64,000 nucleotides of DNA from Atrina japonica (Eukaryota; Mollusca; Bivalvia; Pterioida; Pinnidae). Under the pieces are notes generated by a model that worked only from the letters and a program-made list of their open reading frames with translations, made no database searches and had not been told where the DNA came from. Each line of letters starts with the position of its first letter. Position 1 is the first letter of the stretch. A program made the translations under genes and the position numbers. This document shows positions 55,672-64,000 of this stretch, one piece after another. The stretch lies in NCBI GenBank assembly GCA_030159075.1, contig BROG01000372.1:555001-619000 (forward strand). The letters are read 5' to 3'.

Positions 55672-58600
55672 TTATGAGGCAGGTTCAGGCTTTTTGTCAC
55701 GTTTATGTTTTTTGTCTTGTTTATGTTCATCATGGTCCTTGTGATCTTTGTCCTTCTTTTTCTTTAAGAATCCAAACATACTGCGGTGTTTCTTCTGCTT
55801 TTCATCGACATGTTCAGGTTCATCCCAGTTCTGAGGTTCAGACATGGGTCGTTCTCCTCTTGGGGAAGGTTTGGGACGAATCTGAAAATAATACAGTAAA
55901 TATATATATTTTGTTCTAAACATATCTGGAGACCTTGAACTTGAAGTCATGTGTTGGAATGACGTCAGTTGTTAACGGTTACAGGATAAAAAGAATAGAT
56001 GGTTGGTGTCTTAAAATACGGGTTGCATTTGAACTCGGGTCCGAAAAACGACACTGGTTTGATAAGTCTTGTCATTTTTTCTTAACCCTCGTCCAAATAC
56101 AACCTGTATTTTAAGATACTAACCATCTACTCTATATATATCTAATGACAGTATATTAAAGTGTATTTTCCTTTTGTTCCATTTTGTAAATCCAAGCTCA
56201 AATGTTAAATAATTCAATGTGAAAAAATATCTATATTGTTAAAAATACTAAAAATTTCAACATTTTTTAAAATCCTTTACTCTGTAAATGGCAAAATTGT
56301 TGCATCAGAATTTACCTTTTAAAACAAGGAGTTTAATGCATCATTGCTCGATAGCAGCAAGAATGTGACATGTAGGTCAAACAGTAAAACAGTTTTAGGC
56401 ACCAGAAAATAGTGCAAAACCTAGCCATTTACGAATTAGATTTTTAACCATATGAAAAGATATATTATAACTTTAATAACATTTAACAATTCTGATTTAA
56501 TAAATGAAACAAAATGAAATTTATCCTAGAGTTGAGTTCAAAGATTCACTTTGGTAAGTGATGTAACATTATACACAATAAAAACAGAATACAACATAAA
56601 ATAAATTATTGTAGAGTAAAGTCTGGAGAATTGACCCCCTCCCCCCCACATACTCATTAAAGTTAATAAAACATCTTCAATTCACTTAAATTATTACCTT
56701 GACAGCCTCTTCTTCTTTCACTTGATCTACAAAACACAAAAAAAAAAAAAAAAAATGTGAATTTTTTTTACTGGATTTAAAATTCTTGTGGAATTAAAAA
56801 AGGAATTGCTGAAAATTTCACAAGATAATTTTATCATACTTTCACAAAGGTTATTGCAATTCAGTTGAATAAATAATTAATGAAACATTTATCCCAATCT
56901 TCTTTCACTAATCTTTAAAAACAATCACAAAGTCCATACATCTCCAGTGTAAATTGGACTGTCCGAGAATTCAAATTCCACAAATATATTTTAATTTTTA
57001 TTTTTTTTAACGACAGCAAAACTTGCACAACTGCTGAAAACTTTAAAATCTATAAAGAGGTGACTTGAATGTTTCAAAGCTTGCTAAAATGAGGAGCAAG
57101 AAGTAAAAATGAAGAAGTACCACTGGATAACAGAAACTAAAGTCCATTAGAATAAGACAAATTGGATATATAAAAAAATTGTCTCAACATGAAGAACGAT
57201 TGAGAATCTCAGATGGGATGGGATTTTTGTGAGTAAGTTTGCCAGTTTACTTGTGGAAGGCCGCTGGTCTCTTCCCAGGTACACTAACTGTGCTCTCTCC
57301 TCCAACATTAAAAACTGGTTGCCACCATATCACTTAACGATTGTTGAGTGTGGCATAAAACACTAATTAAAAATCAAATCAAACCAAAATGTTACTTACT
57401 ATGTTTTCAAGGGATCAAATCCTTGACAAATTTCAAACTAGTCAAAAAAGAGTTTACATTGTAAATATTACTACACAAAGATATAGAATTCACCTTCATC
57501 TCCATTCATTCGGCCATTTAATGGTGTTGTGGTATCCGGTGGTGGAATTGTGGGTAATTCTGGATGATTTTGCTCCATACTGTTTGCTCCTACAAATGAT
57601 CATAAATATGTTTTTGTAATTGGAAATTGATAAAAAATGTTCTAAAAAAATCAAGATTCTATCATGAATACAGTTCTTCATTGGATATTCGGGGCATTAT
57701 GGGTAGTCTGTTTTTGTAGATTAGATAAATAACACTTACATATTTTCATATTACAGTAGTACTATGTTTTTTTTGTTTTTGTTTTACATCCTGTCAAGAA
57801 TTTATAATTTACATCGAGATATCACCAGCTTAAAATATTTAAAAAACCAAATCACACCAGGGAAGTCATACTGTTCAAGTATACCGTATATACTCGCGTA
57901 TAAGTAAGATTTTCTGGAGTAAATTTTCGATCTCAAAAGGGGGTACCGGCTTATAGGCGAGTCCTAGTCGGTAGGCAAAAAATCACAGGTACCTTGTTGC
58001 TTTATTAATAAAAATGTACATGTAGTTATTCAAGTTCTTTGACGATGTTATTCTTGTCAACTGTGTAGTAGGCCTACATGTGCTGTCAAACTGTTCCACT
58101 CGATGGCCGCCATTAATAAAAATCATACTGAATGCCTAACCCGTGTGTTGATTATAATTTTAAAAACTGCCGCGGACAGCCATTGGTGAAAACATTATTA
58201 ATTAATTGACACATTAAAATAAAAAAACATAAATACTGTATACTTGTTTAATTATAAATGCTGCGTGGATTATTAAACATTGGGACAGTGTCACGTGAGT
58301 CATGTTTGCCCAGTCAGTCAGAACACCGGTGGTTGTATACACACGTGATTAATACTGGAGTAACACTTGCAGAGTCTCCAGAGAACGATAGATCAAACGG
58401 GTCATGTTAATTTATCACTTTGTCTAAACAAATCTGGAAGAACAGACTGACTGTGTTGATAAGATAGGCCTAATAAAAATGGCATAAACAATTCAGTCGT
58501 TCTGCCTGGATTGGTTCGTTTTCAACATTACACACCTACAGTACATGTACATCACTTCTTCATTGGACATTTACGCATGTTAGGGCGTGGAAACATGCAT

Positions 58601-59465
58601 GTAGAGTGTGATTTTGTCAAGTTTATGAGGACTGTGAGCATTATTGAAAAAAAAAATAAAACGCAACAAAACTCAATGATACCATATTGAAATTAAATAT
58701 ATGCACTAGAAAAATGTTTATTTATCTCTGGTTCCGTAACATAACTCAGTGAATCAGGTTGGTAATACCCTCATTATTTTATGTTCACATGTTTTCCAGA
58801 AAACACTGCCAAACACGAATATTTGTTTTGAAAATAAGTATTACAAGTCATTACGGAATCCTGACTAAGTCTACAAACTTTCTACATACTGTAGAGGTTT
58901 TTTTAAAACAGCTGAAATTTTTATTAAATATTGGTAAGATTTTCTCTGAAAACAATTCCCAATCAAGATTTTAGGACCAAAGTCTACTTCCGACTTATAG
59001 CCGAATCGACTTATAGGCAAATATATACGGTACTAGGGTCAAGGTCAATGTGACAATTAGGATATATGTCTATTAATTAATCCATGTTTATAGTAAATCA
59101 ATAGATAGATAAAAACATAAACAAAAGTTAAAAAAAAAATGAAAATTTAAAAATCAAAATAATACCTTGTAAATCAACATCAAACTGCAGTTTAAACTCA
59201 TTTGAGAGATTATTATCCGTATTCTGTTCTACATTTTCAACTCTCTCCTTACTTTCCGGTTCATTTTTGGTCGGAGAAGATTGCACGTGCACACCACCCC
59301 CTTGTCCTTTTTCCATCGATTCTCTGAACTGGGCAACTTCTTCTTCACGGAATTCCATCGATTCTCTGTGAGCTGCAAGAGGTGAAACGCTACGTCCTCT
59401 TCCGCCTTCGGGACTTGCCGATCGCTGAGACATCTGCATTGCCTGGTGTTCGTCTGGCACTTGAG
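55672..59465 (-). CDS. Unrecognised protein with lysine-rich C-terminal tail (5' end uncertain)
   Basis: Four exons chain in phase on the minus strand: 59465-59166, 57589-57494, 56726-56698 and 55881-55672 (TAA at 55674-55672), giving about 211 residues. The first part is polar, with SASPEGGRGRSVSPL and a duplicated FRESM/FREEE segment. The middle is Pro/Thr-rich (PTIPPPDTTTPLNG) with an acidic VKEEEAVK microexon of 29 nt. The end has SMFGFLKKKKDK followed by an HKDHDEHKQDKKHKRDK stretch. No catalytic domain, signal peptide or membrane segment is visible, so the protein is probably largely disordered. The basic FLKKKK tail recalls those of adducin or beta-spectrin, but this is only a resemblance. 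The frame stays open into the splice acceptor at 59466, so at least one more exon lies upstream. Splice chain good, identity unknown. Confidence 0.65.
57230..57385 (+). mobile_element. Headless SINE body
   Basis: TGCCAGTTTACTTGTGGAAG, CTGGTCTCTTCCCAGGTACA and the ACCATATCACTTAACGATTG segment match the body of the 4063-4310 SINE. The tRNA-like head is missing and the tail is AAATCAAATCAAACC. Intron of the minus-strand gene. Confidence 0.55.
57894..59030. mobile_element. 1.1-kb non-autonomous TIR element, relative of 44975-46290
   Basis: The left end is CCGTATATACTCGCGTATAAG and the right end read inward CCGTATATATTTGCCTATAAG, with TA on both sides. It shares long stretches with 44975-46290 but lacks some internal segments. 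It lies in the first visible intron of the minus-strand gene. Confidence 0.78.
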
Positions 59466-60292
59466 CTTTAAATCAGAGAGAGAATCAAAGTAAGGACATA
59501 TTGATTACTATTGATATATAATATAGGAATTAGTAATGTCACTTCCTTAATTTACATATCCAAAAAGTTTCATGTCATATTTAAATTGAAGTTTAAGCAA
59601 TGCAGACTGCATGGAAAATGTTACAAGATTGATTTTTTTTCTGAAAGTAAGAAAGTTCAAATTATCTTAAATACGCAATATGCAAATTTAACGGGTGTTC
59701 TCAGTAATGCATGCTGGGAAATGCTGTGTTGTGTCAATTCGGAGTCAATGGAGGCAATTATAGAGGGAAATAATGAGAGCAAATACTGTATGGTACTCTG
59801 TAAATAACCTACATGTATATATTCCAAATCTTTAATTTCCCACTGGAAAAAATGTAAATGTAACTAAACTACTATAAAATTTACCACCAGTTATAATATG
59901 AACTCAATAAAATCTATTTTTCTTGTAATATATTTTGTCCAAAATAAATCATACAGCATTTTAAAGACTTTGTCTAAAAATGTTAAGATTTATTGTAAAT
60001 GCTTCTATTTAGATTCCTGACTAAGATTGGATAGACGAAGTACTAAAATTAAGTGCCATTGATTTGAAGATATGGGATACAACCCCCCCCCCCCCCAAAA
60101 AAAAAAAAACCCTCCAGAACTGAAATATCAACATGTAAATACAGGTGAATGCAATCAAAGCTATGTCCAGTATGCTTAACAGTCACTGAACCGCTATCTA
60201 AAGCATACAGTCACCAGTATATAGCTACATGTATCTGGGTCTCTTGACCATACAATTTTTATACAGGTGACGTATTGCTGATCATGCCTTAC

Positions 60293-60335
60293 CTGTAGCT
60301 TGTATGTTTATGTGTAATACAACAACAATCGTCAT
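60293..60335 (-). CDS. Candidate first coding exon of the minus-strand gene
   Basis: A strong donor (CTACAG|GTAAGG) ends a 43-nt open segment starting with ATG (60335) and encoding MTIVVVLHINIQAT. Its phase 1 fits the acceptor of exon 59465-59166 exactly, and an in-frame stop lies just upstream of the ATG, so translation would start here. With it the protein would be 225 residues. Phase agreement alone has a one-in-three chance of being accidental; RNA reads joining 60293 to 59465 would decide it. Confidence 0.3.
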
Positions 60336-61392
60336 AGTAACTCATACATCATATTAACCACCTCCAAATCTGACACCCCCAAAATTCAGTGAAACATTCA
60401 AATCGTACAAAAAATGATCTAGCTAATTATGTTAGTAGTACATGACAAGTTTTCTATTCTAATATGACCAGTAGCCTGGCTAGACACACTAAATGATCGA
60501 TGCCTAATGGCTGCTAGTCCCTCGATAAACAGTTTGGCTAATCGGCAAGGTCCAATGATTGAAAGAGGTACCAAAAAAAAAAAAAAAAAAAAAAAAATGC
60601 GTGTTATAAAGGGGGGAAGTTGCCTGTTAGTAAGAATACCAAAAACTAAACCAAATCATTAGGAATCAGGAAATGCTAAAATTAAATATATTATTTTAAG
60701 TAGGAATCTAAAACCAAAACTAAACATAGGGAACATCAAGTATCTGATTCGTCTATCAGAAGTACAGGTCTGTGTTTGATTTCCAGATGAAAATCGTGAA
60801 AGTAGAAATTGAAAGAGATTATGTACCAGCATTCAGCCCTCACCCCGAGATGGATAATTCATTGACCTCTGAAAAACAATGGACTCTTCTGTAAATCAAT
60901 GACTTAGTCCAGTCCATGTGTGTTTAGAGGTGAATGAGTTAATGCAGTTATACCATAATTGTGCCCGTGTCGTTTTCAGTACCTTGCCCCTTCCCTGGGA
61001 AATGAAATAGATTCATCTGAACAAAGTCATGGACTAGTCGAATATCAGAGCTGTGGTGCATTGTGTATATAAAAGTGATGGGGTTGTATGTACTTTTGAT
61101 TCTTCAATTAAAACCAAATCTATGGCAATTCCACATACTGGCACTATTTTTGACAAAATTCAGTATTGTTTGCAATATAGATACAAAACTATACTATTAA
61201 TTCCAAATAATATATATGACTGACAATTTGAAAGTGAGGCCAGGCAATGCATTTGTTTCCATTCTGACATTTATCATATACAAATAAATCCCATAAAACA
61301 TCTGTAAGTTCTGACATATGTTCAGTGACATACTGTTTATATTTAAGGCTACATTTTCTGTACTTACTGATTGGTCAATAAATGTTAGTTAT
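60336..61392. other. AT-rich stretch with one small MITE, no exon seen
   Basis: It contains an A run at about 60571-60597 and a about 90-bp TTAACTCATTCACC-family MITE at about 60845-60945. If 60293-60335 is a first exon, the promoter of the minus-strand gene would lie here; no TATA box or GC-rich segment marks it. Confidence 0.4.
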
Positions 61393-63090
61393 GATATTTG
61401 TCTATACCTAGTAATGGATCAATTATCTAGGATATTTGTCTATACCTAGTATGGGGTCAATTATCTAGGATATTTGTCTATACCTAGTATTGGATCAATT
61501 ATCTGAGATATTTGTCTATACCTAGTATTGGATCAATTATCTAGGATTTTTGTCTATACCTAGTATGGGGTCAATTATCTAGGATTTTTGTCTATACCTA
61601 GTATTGGATCAATTATCTAAGATATTTGTCTATACCTAGTATTGGATCAATTATCTAGGATTTTTGTCTATACCTAGTATTGGATCAATTATCTGAGATA
61701 TTTGTCTATACCTAGTATTGGATCAATTATCTAGGATATTTGTCTATACCTAGTATTGGATCAATTATCTGAGATATTTGTCTATACCTAGTATTGGGTC
61801 AATTATCTAAGATATTTGTCTATACCTAGTATTGGATCAATTATCTAGGATTTTTGTCTATACCTAGTATTGGATCAATTATCTGAGATATTTGTCTATA
61901 CCTAGTATTGGATCAATTATCTAGGATATTTGTCTATACCTAGTATTGGATCAATTATCTGAGATATTTGTCTATACCTAGTATTGGATCAATTATCTAA
62001 GATATTTGTCTATACCTAGTATTGGGTCAATTATCTAGGATATTTGTCTATACCTAGTATTGGGTCAATTATCTAAGATATTTGTCTATACCTAGTATTG
62101 GTTCAATTATCTAAGATATTTGTCTATACCTAGTATTGGGTCAATTATCTAGGATATTTGTCTATATCTAGTATTGGATCAATTATCTGAGATATTTGTC
62201 TATACCTAGTATTGGGTCAATTATCTAGGATTTTTGTCTATACCTAGTATTGGGTCAATTATCTAGGATTTTTGTCTATACCTAGTATTGGATCAATTAT
62301 CTGAGATATTTGTCTATACCTAGTGGTGGGGTCAATTATCTAGGATATTTTTCTATACCTAGTATTGGATCAATTATCTAGGATATTTGTCTATACCTAG
62401 TATTGGATCAATTATCTGAGATATTTGTCTATACCTAGTATTGGATCAATTATCTAAGATATTTGTCTATACCTAGTATTGGATCAATTATCTAAGATAT
62501 TTGTCTATACCTAGTATTGGGTCAATTATCTAGGATATTTGTCTATACCTAGTATTGGGTCAATTATCTAAGGTATTTGTCTATACCTAGTATTGGATCA
62601 ATTATCTAAGATATTTGTCTATACCTAGTATTGGGTCAATTATCTAGGATATTTGTCTATACCTAGTATGGGGTCAATTATCTAAGGTATTTGTCTATAC
62701 CTAGTATTGGATCAATTATCTGGGATATTTGTCTATACCTAGTATTGGGTCAATTATCTAGGATATTTGTCTATACCTAGTATGGGGTCAATTATCTAGG
62801 ATTTTTGTCTATACCTAGTATTGGATCAATTATCTAGGATTTTTGTCTATACCTAGTATTGGATCAATAATCTAAGAAATTTGCCTATACCTAGTATTGG
62901 GTCAATTATCTAAGATATTTGTCTATACCTAGTATTGGGTCAATTATCTAAGATATTTGTCTATACCTAGTATTGGATCAATTATCTAGGATATTTGTCT
63001 ATACCTAGTATTGGGTCAATTATCTAAGATATTTGTCTATACCTAGTGGTTGGGTCAATTATCTGAGATATTTATCTGTGCCTTGTGTTG
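61393..63090 (+). repeat. 38-bp minisatellite, about 44 copies
   Basis: The unit GATATTTGTCTATACCTAGT plus ATTGGATCAATTATCTAG repeats with an almost constant 38-base period for about 1.7 kb. Variation is concentrated at two places, TTGGATCA/TTGGGTCA/TGGGGTCA and CTAGGAT/CTGAGAT/CTAAGAT, and several multi-unit patterns recur. All units tile head to tail with no spacers, so this is not a CRISPR array. Confidence 0.97.
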
Positions 63091-63695
63091 AATACAATTT
63101 GTATTCAAAATTGTACTCATATATACTTTCCATTCAAATGGCCAAACACTACCTTAAAATTAATCAAAAGGAAAGTAAAATGGAAGATTTTTTTTCTTAA
63201 CTGGGCAATAGTGGGCTGATGACCCAATTTCAAATTGTCTAAGACCATTTAATTTTGTCGATTAATTTTTCTTTATAAATTATAATGCCTACATGTAATT
63301 TGTCATAATTATTAGGATATCAGTGTTGCCTTGCAGGGTTACCAATGTATTAAATAACATTCTCTTTGATTTGCCAGAATGACCCCAATATCTACCAGTA
63401 TATTTTGCTGCTGTACAATTTTGCCAATTTTTCAGCATAAAATTGTCTTCCATTCATCAGAATGTTAATCATATCTATATAGTCCTTTTGTACAAATTTA
63501 CATGTTTTTATTGCATTAAATTGTCTGTGATTGGTCAGAGCATCTTGTGGATATATACTGTACAAAATTCTGATTGATGAATCTATAACACCATAAAAAA
63601 AAACAACTAGTTCTTGGTTATGGGCAGAAAACAAAAGGAATCAAACTCAATCTAAGTGATAAAAGCAAACAAAACGGGCTATGAATGTGTTAGTT
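63091..63695. other. AT-rich flank of the minisatellite, nothing recognised
   Basis: A minus-strand frame of about 80 codons (63392-63634) lacks domain motifs and splice context and lies in AT-rich sequence. No repeat family was recognised. Confidence 0.4.
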
Positions 63696-63815
63696 CTAAG
63701 ATGCAGCATCTTCACTCACTCCAAAACCTAGAACCATGCTTCCATCAGTGCAGCGAAATAAATGCACACATGAGTCAATGTAATTCCAAGTTTCCATGGT
63801 GATTTTTTGCTGATG
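63696..63815 (-). CDS. Possible terminal exon of another minus-strand gene
   Basis: On the minus strand a good acceptor (GCTTTTTTCCAG) opens a 120-nt frame of 39 codons ending in TAG: it begins HQQKITMETWNYID, continues CVHLFRCTDGSMVLGFGVSE and ends DAAS. The composition looks protein-like, but I do not recognise the family. If real, the rest of the gene lies beyond 64000, or this is an alternative last exon of the neighbouring gene. It could equally be chance. Confidence 0.25.
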   Translation of the reverse strand, partial: HQQKITMETWNYIDSCVHLFRCTDGSMVLGFGVSEDAAS

Positions 63816-64000
63816 CTGGAAAAAAGCTGTTGCTTTTGGGAAATCACCAAAAAACCTGAGTAGCCAATCAGAATGTAGTAGCTAAGTTGAAAGAAGAGGA
63901 ATGGATGTGGTTTTACAAGTTACTGATCAGAAATCTTAAATATCATGTGTTTATCCAAAGTTTGTAATTTTTTAAAAATGAAAACTAAATCACTTATTTT

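Noticed and set aside
61393..63090. CRISPR-like regular repeat
   Set aside because: There are no unique spacers; units abut directly, and the context is an animal genome.
63392..63634. 80-codon minus-strand frame
   Set aside because: It is AT-rich, has no motif and no splice context; it is consistent with chance.

Overview
This window looks like nuclear DNA of a lophotrochozoan animal, most probably a bivalve mollusc. It is AT-rich, its genes are cut into short exons with GT-AG introns, the proteins are animal orthologues, and the introns are packed with tRNA-headed SINEs and small inverted-repeat transposons (pogo/Tigger-like, hAT-like and 'ATGCCCCCGG' types) of the kind common in bivalves. 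The lineage call is inference; the gene calls rest on exon chains whose splice phases close exactly.

Layout. 1-1430: AT-rich array of TGATATCA-type palindromes, a hairpin and a poly-C run. About 1430-38601 (+): a complete KNL1 (kinetochore scaffold) gene, 25 coding exons, 1787 residues, with SILK and RVSF phosphatase-docking motifs, one large exon holding most of a 12-repeat MELT-like array, a coiled coil and a C-terminal RWD region. 38602-41329: convergent intergenic DNA with minisatellites. 41330-46919 (-): complete CRIPT gene, 6 coding exons, 99 residues, zinc-ribbon pairs and a PDZ-binding C-terminus. 46920-47137: 218-bp divergent promoter region. 47138-51090 (+): three-exon gene for a 172-residue stand-alone asparaginase N-terminal-domain protein. 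51091-55671: intergenic. 55672-59465 (-): four exons of an unrecognised gene with a lysine-rich tail, with a possible first exon at 60293-60335. 61393-63090: 38-bp minisatellite, about 44 copies. 63696-63815 (-): a possible terminal exon of another gene.

How the genes relate. KNL1 and CRIPT converge. CRIPT and the asparaginase-like gene diverge from a shared promoter. No operon-like or pathway link among the four is visible. The most unusual features are (i) the MELT array of KNL1, in which the canonical hydrophobic third residue has become Glu in most repeats; (ii) the asparaginase-like gene, whose family I know mainly from bacteria, and whose exon 2 end has been amplified with its splice donor into an intronic 51-bp minisatellite; and (iii) several layers of nested transposons readable from matching target-site duplications. 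All calls come from reading the sequence by eye; no similarity search was run.
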